Of a DNA stretch of 45,583 bases, positions 34,412-42,108 are shown one piece after another. The DNA is from Halomonas cupida (lineage in GTDB: Bacteria > Pseudomonadota > Gammaproteobacteria > Pseudomonadales > Halomonadaceae): the NCBI RefSeq assembly GCF_900142755.1, contig NZ_FRCA01000013.1:63402-108984 (forward strand). The letters are read 5' to 3'. Numbering within the stretch: position 1 is the first letter of the stretch; every line of letters begins with the position of its first letter. The notes below the pieces were generated by a model that saw nothing but the letters and a program-made list of their open reading frames with translations, did no database searches and was not told the DNA's origin. A program made the position numbers and the translations under genes.

Positions 34412-35194
34412 ATGCACAAGCTTCCCTTTCTCATTTCGGGCCGCAAGTTGGCCACCTACGGCCTGCTGAGCGTCTGCCTCTGCGCCGCCTTCGCATCGAC
34501 GGCAGGTGCCGCGAATGACACCACACCCGACCGCGCCATCGTACTGATCAATCCCAACTCGAATGCCGAGGCCACCCGCTCGATGGCCGAGCTGGCCCGG
34601 CTCGAGACCGAGGGCGTGGCAACCGTTATCGAGCGCAGCAACACCGATGCTCCAGCCCTGCTGACCACGCCTCAGGATATGATCGGCGCCGCCCCGGGTG
34701 TCGTCGCCATCGGTGTCGAAGCCGCCGGTGACGAACGCGTGGCCGCCATTATCGTGTCTGCCTTCAGCGACCCCGGGCTCGAGGAGCTGCGCGAGGAAGT
34801 TGATATTCCGGTGTTCGGCATCGGCGAGGAGGTCTTCCACGAGGCCGCACGAGGCGACCGCGAATTCGGCATCGTCACCGTCACCCCGGACGAGGCACTG
34901 ATCGAGTCGTTCCGCCAGAAGGCTGCGTCCCTCGGCTATGAGCACCTCTACCGTGGCGTCAGGGTCACCCCGGGCGACCCCACCCAGCTGGTGCAATCCC
35001 CTGAAGCCCTCGATGCCGCCCTGGCAGAGGCGGTGCAGACCTCCATCGAGGAGGATGGCGCCCAGGCCGTGATCATGGGCGGTGGCCCGCTGTCGGCCTC
35101 CGCCCTTCGCCTGCAACCCCGCTTCGAGGTCCCGCTGGTGGTCGCCGTGAATGCTGCGGCCCGTGCAGCCGTCGCGGCCATTCAGGACAAGTAG
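34412..35194 (+). CDS. Exported Asp/Glu-racemase-like protein lacking both catalytic cysteines
   Basis: A 260-residue homologue of HpxA with a signal peptide (basic GRKLATY, hydrophobic core, cleavage near ASTAGA, residue 33), so it is periplasmic. It keeps the fold landmarks INPNSNAEATRSM and SDPGL. Both active-site cysteines are replaced: Cys77 of HpxA corresponds to Ala117 (VSAFSDPGL) and Cys182 to Gly224 (IMGGGPL). The mature chain has no cysteine at all. Racemase chemistry by the usual two-cysteine route is therefore excluded. A ligand-binding role for the neighbouring NCS1 permeases is a hypothesis. It sits exactly between them. Confidence 0.85.
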   Translation: MHKLPFLISGRKLATYGLLSVCLCAAFASTAGAANDTTPDRAIVLINPNSNAEATRSMAELARLETEGVATVIERSNTDAPALLTTPQDMIGAAPGVVAIGVEAAGDERVAAIIVSAFSDPGLEELREEVDIPVFGIGEEVFHEAARGDREFGIVTVTPDEALIESFRQKAASLGYEHLYRGVRVTPGDPTQLVQSPEALDAALAEAVQTSIEEDGAQAVIMGGGPLSASALRLQPRFEVPLVVAVNAAARAAVAAIQDK

Positions 35195-35203
35195 TCGCTC
35201 TAC

Positions 35204-35230
35204 GGCCCACCGCGGAGACCGCGGTGGGCC
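35204..35230 (+). terminator. Hairpin after the exported racemase-like gene
   Basis: Perfect 12-bp stem (GGCCCACCGCGG) with a 3-nt loop, 9 bp beyond the stop codon. No T run. Confidence 0.55.
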
Positions 35231-35322
35231 AACCTACACTGAGAGTGACGGCAGCACCCCGACTCAAGGCCCTCCCGAGCGGGCAGGCCATCCACAACAA
35301 CCACAGCGCAAGGGCCTCTCTC

Positions 35323-36780
35323 ATGAATGAGCAGGATCTCCACCTCGACACCTCGCGTGTCGATCCCTCTCTATACAACAAGGATCTCGCCCCGCTGCCC
35401 CATGACAAACGCAACTGGGGGGCTTTCGAGATATTCAATGTATGGTCCAACGACATCCAGAGTCTGTTCGGCTACACCCTGGCCGCGTCACTGTTCCTGA
35501 CCTATAACCTGAGTGGCTGGGCGGTGATGGCAGCGATCATTCTCGCCGGGGTAATCGTGATGTTTCTCGTCAATCTGACCGGCTCACCCAGTGTCCGTTA
35601 CGGGATCCCCTTTCCGGTCATGATCCGCGCCAGCATGGGCGTACGCGGCTCCAATCTGCCGGCACTACTGCGCGCTATTGTCGGGATCTTCTGGTATGGC
35701 GTGCAGACCTACTTCGCATCCACCGCGGTGACCCTGATGATCACGTCGCTCATCGGTACTGATGGTGGCGCAGGCATGCTGGGGCTGTCCCCCGTTGCCT
35801 GGCTGTCCTTCCTGGTGGTGTGGGTGTTCCAGATCGCCATCTTCTGGTCCGGTATCGAGCGCATCAAGCACTTCCTCAACTGGGCCGGACCGCTGGTTTA
35901 TGTGGTGATGGTGCTTCTGATGATCGTCGTCTGGTGGCAGGCCGGTGACCAGTTGCTGCCCGCGGTGGGCGATATCTTCTCCGGCCAGGGTAACGGCATC
36001 GGTGGCATCCAGGCCTTCGCCGCCATCGTCGGCACCATGGTTGCCTACTTCGCCGCGGTGGTAATCAACTTCGGCGATTTCACTCGTTTCGTCACCACTG
36101 AACGGCAGATGAAGCTCGGTAACCTGCTGGGGCTGCCCCTGAACGTGGCCTTCTTCTCGTTCATCGCCCTGATCATCACCGCCGGTACCATGGTGCTGTT
36201 CGGCGAGGCGCTGACCAATCCCACCGATATCGTCGAGCGAGTGGATTCCCTGCCGTTGACGCTGCTCTCGGCCCTGACATTCTTTGCGGCCACGGTGGGC
36301 ATCAACCTCGTCGCCAACTTCATTCCTCCGGCCTACGATCTGGCCAACCTGTTCCCGCGCCATATCAGCTTCCGCATCGGCGGTCTGATCACCGCCTGCG
36401 TGGCGCTGGTCGTCGGTGGGCTGTGGGTCTCGGTCATCAGCCAGATCGGCGTTCCCGGCTTCGTCAATGCGGTGGGGGCCATTGTCGCGCCCTTCTACGG
36501 CATCATTGTTGCCGACTACTATCTCATCAAGGGAGGCAAACTGGATGTTCAGGCGTTGTACTCGGCTCGGGAAGGCGATGCCTACACCTATACCAACGGC
36601 TGGAACCTGCGGGGACTGGCGGCCTTCGCCCTCGCTGCAATATTCTCGCTGTCGACGGTGATCGTGCCCGCGATGTCCAGTCTGTCTGGCTTCGGCTGGA
36701 TGATCGGAGCCGCGCTGGGTGGCGTGTTCTATCTGGCTCTGATGCGTGGCCAGACGCGGGCGCTGAAGTCGCCTGCCTGA
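35323..36780 (+). CDS. NCS1-family permease, probable allantoin/purine transporter (2)
   Basis: A 485-residue NCS1 symporter. The N-terminus NKDLAPLPHDKRNWGAFEIFNVWSNDIQS and the segments RYGIPFPVMIRASMGVRGSNLPALLRAIVGIFWYGVQTYFAS, VINFGDFTRFV and IIVADYYLIKGGKLDVQALY are characteristic and closer to the allantoin/uracil branch than permease 1. I chose the ATG at 35323, which begins the family N-terminus. It ends a plus-strand series and is convergent with the gntR gene. Confidence 0.92.
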   Translation: MNEQDLHLDTSRVDPSLYNKDLAPLPHDKRNWGAFEIFNVWSNDIQSLFGYTLAASLFLTYNLSGWAVMAAIILAGVIVMFLVNLTGSPSVRYGIPFPVMIRASMGVRGSNLPALLRAIVGIFWYGVQTYFASTAVTLMITSLIGTDGGAGMLGLSPVAWLSFLVVWVFQIAIFWSGIERIKHFLNWAGPLVYVVMVLLMIVVWWQAGDQLLPAVGDIFSGQGNGIGGIQAFAAIVGTMVAYFAAVVINFGDFTRFVTTERQMKLGNLLGLPLNVAFFSFIALIITAGTMVLFGEALTNPTDIVERVDSLPLTLLSALTFFAATVGINLVANFIPPAYDLANLFPRHISFRIGGLITACVALVVGGLWVSVISQIGVPGFVNAVGAIVAPFYGIIVADYYLIKGGKLDVQALYSAREGDAYTYTNGWNLRGLAAFALAAIFSLSTVIVPAMSSLSGFGWMIGAALGGVFYLALMRGQTRALKSPA

Positions 36781-36801
36781 CCCTGGCCCGTAGTCAGGAA
36801 A

Positions 36802-36846
36802 TACGTCGCTCGGACGTAAATAGTTCGGGAGTAAGTTGTTCGAAAA
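36802..36846. repeat. Degenerate 15-bp tandem repeat
   Basis: Three 15-bp units (second TAAATAGTTCGGGAG, third TAAGTTGTTCGAAAA) between the convergent permease and gntR genes. Confidence 0.55.
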
Positions 36847-36867
36847 CAAGCTCGGGAACGATCAGCC

Positions 36868-36903
36868 GGGCGGCGCGCCATTCTGAAGGGATACACGCCG
36901 CCC
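36868..36903. terminator. Hairpin between NCS1 permease 2 and gntR
   Basis: GGGCGGCG and CGCCGCCC arms with a 20-nt loop, just beyond the gntR stop codon; may serve both convergent genes. Confidence 0.5.
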
Positions 36904-36909
36904 AGTTGA

Positions 36910-37650
36910 TCAGCGCGAGAAGATCTCGAACAGATCCGGAGCCTCGCTGTCCTCTTCGACAATGGACAGCGAGGCTTCGATCGCTTTCAGGTGCCGGCTC
37001 ATGAAGGCCGCAGCGCGCTCGCCCTTGCCTTCGGCGAGGAAGTTGATCAGATCCTGGTGATCGTGGGATTCGCAGCCCAGATGGCCGGTGTTGCCGTACA
37101 CCGCAAGAATCAGCGATGACCGCGAACACAGGCGGTCAACGAACTCCGCCAGAGTACGATTACCCGAAATACTGGCCAGGTAGGTATGAAAGCCTGCAGA
37201 AAGCCGAATCGCCTGGCTCTGCTCACCAACACGCAAGGCATCGCGCTCGCGTTGGGCCATGCGCCGCAATTCCTCGATGTCTGCCGCCGTGATACGCCGG
37301 GCAATCTCCGGTATCAGCCCACACTCGACCATCTGACGCGCATCAAAGACATCCTTGGCTTCCTCGGCTGTGGGCCGAGTCACGCTTGCCCCGCGACGAG
37401 GTGTCAGCGTGACCAGCTGTTCAAGCGCAAGGCGCTGCAGGATCTTGCGAATCCCGGTGCGGCTGACGCCGAACACCTCGGAAAGAGCATCTTCGCGAAG
37501 CCGTGCGCCGGGCTTGAGACGATGTTCGATGATGGCGTCACTGATGGAGCGATGGATGGCCTCATGGCGCTCGGCACCATCACCGTTCTTCCCCATTCTG
37601 GGGGATGATGCACCGGTAGCCTGAGGGGAAGCCTTCACCCGTTGATTCAT
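36910..37650 (-). CDS. GntR/FCD-family regulator of the purine cluster
   Basis: A 246-residue regulator with an N-terminal winged helix (LKPGARLREDALSEVFGVSRTGIRKILQRLALEQLVTLTPRRGASV) and a C-terminal FCD domain (FHTYLASISGN; CESHDHQDLINFLAEGKGERAA with His ligands). AGGAGAG precedes the ATG. It resembles the regulator upstream of modABC. Placed between permeases and puuD, with GTATAC sites in front of puuE/hpxA, uraH/uraD, gcl and near its own start, it is the likely local regulator of purine catabolism, comparable with HpxS-type GntR proteins. The ligand is unknown. Confidence 0.9.
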   Translation of the reverse strand: MNQRVKASPQATGASSPRMGKNGDGAERHEAIHRSISDAIIEHRLKPGARLREDALSEVFGVSRTGIRKILQRLALEQLVTLTPRRGASVTRPTAEEAKDVFDARQMVECGLIPEIARRITAADIEELRRMAQRERDALRVGEQSQAIRLSAGFHTYLASISGNRTLAEFVDRLCSRSSLILAVYGNTGHLGCESHDHQDLINFLAEGKGERAAAFMSRHLKAIEASLSIVEEDSEAPDLFEIFSR

Positions 37651-37882
37651 CGACGCTCTCCTGTCAGTGCGCTATTGATCAGTCATGGCCTGTGCGGTGA
37701 CCACTCCGGCCTTGAAGCCGGACCACCATCAACGGGCTCGAGCCTCGTATACCCTGGGTCCCATAAACCATAAGTCCCATATACCAGGAATCTCGCGTGC
37801 CTGGCCTGGCGTCGCGATCATTGTGCGATTGCTGCAGTTATCCCACGAGCCCAGTGTGGCGTGCCACAAGTATCAACGCCTA

Positions 37883-37892
37883 TTGTATACGA
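37883..37892. promoter_or_regulatory. GTATAC-like site upstream of gntR
   Basis: TTGTATACGA, about 230 bp upstream of the gntR start codon; possible autoregulatory site. Confidence 0.4.
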
Positions 37893-37986
37893 CATCTAGT
37901 GTGGTGTTTCGCAAGTTCATCGTATTTCAGAGTCATCAGACGCGCGAAAATCATGACAACCTGTGAGACACCACACCAGGCAAAAA

Positions 37987-38013
37987 GGCCTGCCACCGAA
38001 GTCGGGGCAGGCC
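37987..38013 (-). terminator. Rho-independent terminator of puuD
   Basis: GGCCTGCC/GGCAGGCC stem with an 11-nt loop, followed on the minus strand by TTTTTG, 52 bp beyond the puuD stop. The best intrinsic terminator in the window. Confidence 0.75.
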
Positions 38014-38065
38014 AAAGGAGTCACAACACTTTACTGCAGAACCTTGCTGCAGGCGGCAGAGAAGG

Positions 38066-39346
38066 TTATTCGCTGCCCCAATTCGCGATCAGCTTGCGCT
38101 CATCATCGGTCATCTGGGTCAGGTTACCCAACGGCATATAGCCACTGGCAACAACCTGCTGGATGACCGCCTTCTGTTGCTCGGTCTGAGCTTCTGTCTC
38201 CAGTGCAACACCAGCGGGTGGAGCACTGAAGCCCGCATGCGTCGGTTGAGCCGCGTGGCAGGAGGCACAGCGCTCAACCACTACGGCATGTACGCTGGCC
38301 AGTGGCGTTGCGTCCGAGTCTTCTCCGCTGTCAGCGACTGCCTTCCCAGTGCCGCTCGAGGCTGAGGATTCGCTGGTCACGGCCGCGCTGGCTGCGCCTG
38401 ATGTGCTGTCACTACTCAGACTCGGCGCGCCCAGACCAAAGGCCAGCAGGATCAGCACTACACCCGCGGCAGGATAGGCCGGCTTGTGGTGACCGGAGTG
38501 CATCAGCACGAAGTACTGACGAATCAGTGCTCCAGCGAAAATCAGCAGCGCCATGATCACCCAGGCCCAGTCATTGGTGTAGGCGAAGGAGTAATGGTTG
38601 CTGATCATCAGCAGCACCACCGGCAGCGTGAAGTAGGTGTTGTGCACCGAGCGCTGCTTGCCACGCTTGCCATCCAACGGGTTGGGAGTCTCGCCCGCCT
38701 GCATCGCCTTCACCATGCGACGCTGGCCGGGAATGATCCAGAAGAAGACGTTGGCCGACATGGCCGTTGCCATGACGGCACCGGTGAGCAGGAACGCCGC
38801 ACGGCCGGAGAAGATGTGTACGCTCAACCAGGCAACGACCACCATCATCACCGCCACGGCGATACTCAGCAGGCCATCGCGATCCATGTTGGGACTGATG
38901 CGCTTGCACAGTTCGTTATAGACGACCCAGCCCCCGGCAAGAAACGCCAACGCCACCAGGTTGGCTTCCAAACCACTCAGGTTGGCGGCCCACTGCCAGG
39001 GGCTACCCGGGTTGACCAGGTAGAAACTGGGGTTGGCCATGTAGAGGATGACGAACAGGCCAAAACCCGACAGCCAGGTGACATAGGACTTCCAGAATGA
39101 CCAGTGCAGGTCATCGGGTAGCTTTTCCGGTGCTGTCGCATACTTCTGGTTGTGGTAGAAGCCACCGCCGTGCACCGCCCACATCTCGCCGAAAACACCC
39201 TTGCGCCGATCTTCCTCGGCCTTGGGGGTCTTCAGTCCGTTGTCGAGCATGACGAAGTAGATGGATTCACCAATCCAGGCGATGGCCGCGATGACATGCA
39301 GCCAACGCAGCAGAAAGTTGGAGACGTCAAGCAAGTAGGAAGACAT
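38066..39346 (-). CDS. puuD: Urate hydroxylase PuuD with cytochrome c domain
   Basis: Oxidises urate to 5-hydroxyisourate, passing electrons to the respiratory chain instead of oxygen. The 426-residue product has about eight helices in its N-terminal part (SNFLLRWLHVIAAIAWIGESIYF, HGGGFYHNQKY, ANVFFWIIPGQRR, NHYSFAY). After a Ser/Ala-rich linker comes a C-terminal cytochrome c domain with heme motif Cys360-x-x-Cys363-His364 (CASCH) and a likely axial Met in SGYMPLGNLTQM. It follows uraH by 136 bp. Confidence 0.95.
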   Translation of the reverse strand: MSSYLLDVSNFLLRWLHVIAAIAWIGESIYFVMLDNGLKTPKAEEDRRKGVFGEMWAVHGGGFYHNQKYATAPEKLPDDLHWSFWKSYVTWLSGFGLFVILYMANPSFYLVNPGSPWQWAANLSGLEANLVALAFLAGGWVVYNELCKRISPNMDRDGLLSIAVAVMMVVVAWLSVHIFSGRAAFLLTGAVMATAMSANVFFWIIPGQRRMVKAMQAGETPNPLDGKRGKQRSVHNTYFTLPVVLLMISNHYSFAYTNDWAWVIMALLIFAGALIRQYFVLMHSGHHKPAYPAAGVVLILLAFGLGAPSLSSDSTSGAASAAVTSESSASSGTGKAVADSGEDSDATPLASVHAVVVERCASCHAAQPTHAGFSAPPAGVALETEAQTEQQKAVIQQVVASGYMPLGNLTQMTDDERKLIANWGSE

Positions 39347-39410
39347 GACTTGTTCTCTGCCAGGAGTTGTTGTTGGGAAACGCAGCGATGGTCAAGACCA
39401 TTCAGCCACG

Positions 39411-39474
39411 TCGGTCACGGGTTCAGCCGGTCACAGATGCAGCCGGTCAAGGGTGCTGTCGGTCACAAATTCAA
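39411..39474. repeat. Degenerate 16-bp tandem repeat between uraH and puuD
   Basis: Four 16-bp units built on YCGGTCA (first TCGGTCACGGGTTCAG), inside the operon spacer. Confidence 0.7.
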
Positions 39475-39482
39475 GGGGCCGG

Positions 39483-39836
39483 TCAGCTACCGCGGTAGGT
39501 GGAATAGCTGTAGGGCGATACCAGTAGCGGGACATGGTAATGCTCACTGTCATCGGCAACCCCGAAGCGCAGCGGAATGCGGTCGAGGAAACGTGGCTCG
39601 CTGGCCTCGACGCCCTGGGCACGTAGATAGTCGCCGGCATGAAACACCAGTTCGTATTCGCCACGGGTAAAGGTATCGCCTTCCAGCAGGGGGGCGTCAC
39701 AACGGCCATCGTCGTTGGTCACAGCCTCACCAAGGCGAATACGTTCATCGCCATTGATGCGGAAGATATCGATACGGATGCCCTTTCCCGGGCAGCCGCG
39801 AGAGGTGTCCAATACGTGTGTGGTCAAGCGTCCCAT
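39483..39836 (-). CDS. uraH: 5-hydroxyisourate hydrolase
   Basis: Hydrolyses 5-hydroxyisourate to OHCU in the second step of urate breakdown. The 117-residue transthyretin-related protein starts MGRLTTHVLDTSRGCPG with active-site His7, and ends with the diagnostic YRGS tetrapeptide; HYHVPLLVSPYSYSTY precedes it. The ATG at 39836 has GGAGGAG upstream. It is the first gene of uraH-puuD and is divergent from uraD. Confidence 0.96.
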   Translation of the reverse strand: MGRLTTHVLDTSRGCPGKGIRIDIFRINGDERIRLGEAVTNDDGRCDAPLLEGDTFTRGEYELVFHAGDYLRAQGVEASEPRFLDRIPLRFGVADDSEHYHVPLLVSPYSYSTYRGS

Positions 39837-40118
39837 GGTGCTCCTCCTGCCATGCGAAATTATTGTCACTCGACGAATCGAGCCTATGGTGAACATGATT
39901 GATCTAAAGAAGGGTACATTTCAACCAATTTTTTGTATACATTTTATCCAGATGACGCCACCATTACTGAGCGACCCATCAACGACGGGCCATACACACG
40001 GTTATGGAGCACGGTCCGTAGAGAGCTGTCCATAGAACTCTCTGCAACTCGCTTTCACCGTTCTCGTCGACGATGCTTCTTTATCTATACTCTTCTTTCT
40101 ACAACAGCAGGAGGCTTC
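39837..40118. promoter_or_regulatory. Divergent uraH/uraD control region
   Basis: 282 bp without a gene. TTTTGTATACAT at 39931-39942 is the GTATAC motif, about 95 bp upstream of uraH. A TATACT box near 40085 could be a -10 for uraD. Confidence 0.5.
39933..39942. promoter_or_regulatory. GTATAC operator between uraH and uraD
   Basis: TTGTATACAT in an AT-rich context, between divergent genes of the urate pathway. Putative GntR/FCD site. Confidence 0.5.
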
Positions 40119-40643
40119 ATGGCCGCGCCGATTCTCGAGAAACGCCCGAGCCACATGGACAAGGCAACGTTCGTCGCTACCTATGGCGATGTCTTCGAGC
40201 ACTCTGCCTGGGTCGCCGAGGAGGCCTGGCAGCGGGGCCTGGACGAACAGCATGACAATCCAGTCACGCTGGCGGAGCATATGGGACAGGTGCTGATCGA
40301 TGCCGATGAACAGCGCCAGATGCAAGTCATTCTGGCCCACCCGGATCTGGCCGGTAAGGCAGCGGCAGCAGGCGAGCTGACCAATGACTCGACTCGCGAG
40401 CAGGCTGGTGCGGGCCTGGATCAATGCACCCAGGAAGAGCTCGAGCGCTTCACCCGGCTCAACAATGCCTACAAGGAACGCTTCGGCTTTCCCTTCATCA
40501 TGGCGGTCAAGGGCGGCAACCGACACACCATCCTCGCCGCCTTCGAGGAGCGCCTGAACAATAACGTAGACCAGGAGCGTCGTGAGGCCGTTGCCCAGAT
40601 CAACCGCATCGCACGCTTCCGGCTCGAGGATCGCGCCAGCTGA
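40119..40643 (+). CDS. uraD: OHCU decarboxylase
   Basis: Decarboxylates 2-oxo-4-hydroxy-4-carboxy-5-ureidoimidazoline to (S)-allantoin, the third step of urate oxidation. The 174-residue all-helical protein carries the catalytic His74 in LAHPDLAGK, followed by STREQAGAGLDQCT and NNAYKERFGFPFIMAVKG, all signatures of the family. AGGAGG lies 5 bp before the ATG. A perfect 14-bp hairpin follows the stop. Confidence 0.96.
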   Translation: MAAPILEKRPSHMDKATFVATYGDVFEHSAWVAEEAWQRGLDEQHDNPVTLAEHMGQVLIDADEQRQMQVILAHPDLAGKAAAAGELTNDSTREQAGAGLDQCTQEELERFTRLNNAYKERFGFPFIMAVKGGNRHTILAAFEERLNNNVDQERREAVAQINRIARFRLEDRAS

Positions 40644-40654
40644 ATGCTGAATAC

Positions 40655-40688
40655 GACAACGGCCAGCCTCTCTCGGCTGGCCGTTGTC
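40655..40688 (+). terminator. Hairpin terminator after uraD
   Basis: Perfect 14-bp stem (GACAACGGCCAGCC) with a 6-nt loop, 11 bp beyond the uraD stop. Only a weak T stretch follows. Confidence 0.65.
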
Positions 40689-40749
40689 GATGAAGCGTCC
40701 GATTGCAGGCCCTTGCCTGCCGGTTCGATATCAACGTGGCAACTCACGA

Positions 40750-40852
40750 TTGACATGGCAATCAAATGGCTCTTCCTGATCGATTTGATGATTGCCGTCG
40801 GCACTTACCTGTGCCGCGCTCAACTCAGCACAAGAGCTTGCCGGGTCAATAA
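40750..40852. repeat. Dispersed palindromic element, copy 2 (103 bp, short form)
   Basis: Same ends as copies 1 and 3 (TTGACATGGC to GGGTCAATAA) and the same ATCAAAT and GCGGCAC-type hairpins, but it lacks the two central hairpins. Its right end overlaps the last codons and supplies the TGA stop of the GST gene. Confidence 0.8.
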
Positions 40853-41553
40853 CTTCCTTCAATATCTGAGATACGCAGCGCCTGGCGTCCCAATCCATCA
40901 TGCAGGTCCAGCATGCGCTCCCGCCATGCATGTACCGGGTCGGCATTGGATATGAGATCCGCAGTGGAGACGCTACGCGCCCACATGAAATTGCCGAATA
41001 CCAGATAGTCACCGGCACCAGGCACATCGCCATCGATGAACTCGGTCTGATCAAGCAACCCCCGCAATGGCTCCAACGCCGCATCCAACTGCGCCAGGCC
41101 CCTGGCCGGCGAATGAAACTCTTCCAGACGACACCCGAAGCGCTTCTCACGGGTTTCGCGGAAGTAGTCACGATCCTTTGGATGAATGGCGTTGACCAGA
41201 TCCATGATGATCGTGCGCATGATGCCCGGAGCCATGACCCGTTCCGCATGGAACTTGATGTAACGGACACGCGCTTCGGCGGTAGCATCACCCAGCAAGG
41301 AAGGCGTCTCCGGGTAGGCCTGATCCAGATAACGCATGATCTCGTAGCTGTCGACGACAGTCCGATCCCCATCCACCAATACCGGCACCTTGTCGTAGTT
41401 GGCAAACGCCAGTGCCTGCTTGTCGGTGAAATGCCATGCCCGGGTTTCCACATCCAGCCCCTTGTGGGCCAGTGCCAGCTTCACCCGCCAGCAGTAGGGA
41501 GAAAAGCGCAGCTCACTATCGCTGCCACACAGATCGTACAACACTCGTGACAT
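40846..41553 (-). CDS. Glutathione S-transferase family protein
   Basis: A 235-residue protein with an N-terminal thioredoxin-like domain (RFSPYCWRVKLALAHKGLDVETR, KVPVLVDGDRTVVDSYEIMRYLD) and a C-terminal helical domain. The CWRV segment resembles beta-etherase/LigE-type GSTs, but no substrate can be assigned. I chose the ATG at 41553, with GAGGCAAG upstream. The gene lies between two same-orientation copies of a dispersed element; the last codons, ending in Ser-Tyr-stop, run into copy 2. Confidence 0.88.
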   Translation of the reverse strand: MSRVLYDLCGSDSELRFSPYCWRVKLALAHKGLDVETRAWHFTDKQALAFANYDKVPVLVDGDRTVVDSYEIMRYLDQAYPETPSLLGDATAEARVRYIKFHAERVMAPGIMRTIIMDLVNAIHPKDRDYFRETREKRFGCRLEEFHSPARGLAQLDAALEPLRGLLDQTEFIDGDVPGAGDYLVFGNFMWARSVSTADLISNADPVHAWRERMLDLHDGLGRQALRISDIEGSY

Positions 41554-41652
41554 TGGACTTGCCTCGCTCAGGGTCGATAGATGCATGGTGCCAGCATCAA
41601 GCGTTGAGACCAATGCCGGGAAGTCCTGGCTTGTTATCACAGGGCCTTATTA

Positions 41653-41822
41653 ACATGGCAATCAAATAGCTCATCCTGATCGATGTGATTGTCGCCCGCA
41701 CCACACTGGCGCAGATGCGCGGATCTGCTGGTGTGGTGCGTCTCGCGTCGGTCTGATGGCCGACGGCGGCACGTCCATGTGCCGCAACTCACCCAACATA
41801 AAAGCATGCCGGGCTAATAATA
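41653..41822. repeat. Dispersed palindromic element, copy 3 (170 bp, long form)
   Basis: Begins TTAACATGGC and ends GGGCTAATAA. It is nearly identical to copy 1 over its full length with the same hairpin chain, and in the same orientation as copy 2 on the other side of the GST gene. Confidence 0.85.
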
Positions 41823-42108
41823 TCCCGAGGCCAGGCACTTCATATCCCACCAATTTTGTCCATTAGTCTAACGGTCTGCCGCATCATGATGTCTTTCCCT
41901 CATCAATGACGTATCACAACTCTATGTTTTTATTAAACAATACAAGAATAAAACGGAACTCAATGCTTAGCAAGCATTGGTAAGACCAATTCACCAAGTA
42001 TGGAACTGGAAGAATCTCGCGTTTATCGTGCAGCGAACGCTACACCGTGATCCGGTGGGCGGAAACTCATGAGATCGCTGACCACAAACGACAAGAGAAC
42101 ACCGACTG
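41823..42108 (+). promoter_or_regulatory. Control region of the L-lactate permease
   Basis: About 285 bp, AT-rich in the middle. It holds AATGCTTAGCAAGCATT (41962-41978, 7-bp arms) overlapping ATTGGTAAGACCAAT (41976-41990). No other gene. Core promoter not assigned. Confidence 0.55.
41976..41990. promoter_or_regulatory. LldR/PdhR-type GntR operator
   Basis: ATTGGTAAGACCAAT is a perfect ATTGGT-N3-ACCAAT palindrome, the form recognised by FCD regulators such as PdhR and LldR. It lies 118 bp upstream of the lactate permease start. No LldR-type gene is within the window. Confidence 0.65.

Larger units (their letters stand above)
37651..38065. promoter_or_regulatory. 415-bp gntR upstream / puuD downstream region
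   Basis: No gene. It holds a GTATAC site (37883-37892), an inverted repeat GTGTGGTGT/ACACCACAC (37899-37907 and 37968-37976), diverged short repeats with GTCCCATA near 37758-37790, and the puuD terminator. The gntR promoter must lie here but is not clear. Confidence 0.5.

Noticed and set aside
33485..35116. 543-codon open frame on the minus strand
   Set aside because: It lies opposite an NCS1 permease gene and the racemase-like gene, both clear families. Its translation is His/Gly/Gln-rich and has no family resemblance; it is a shadow of GC-rich codon use.
35665..36849. 394-codon open frame on the minus strand opposite NCS1 permease 2
   Set aside because: Antisense shadow with low-complexity Asp/His/Gln-rich translation and no ribosome binding site.
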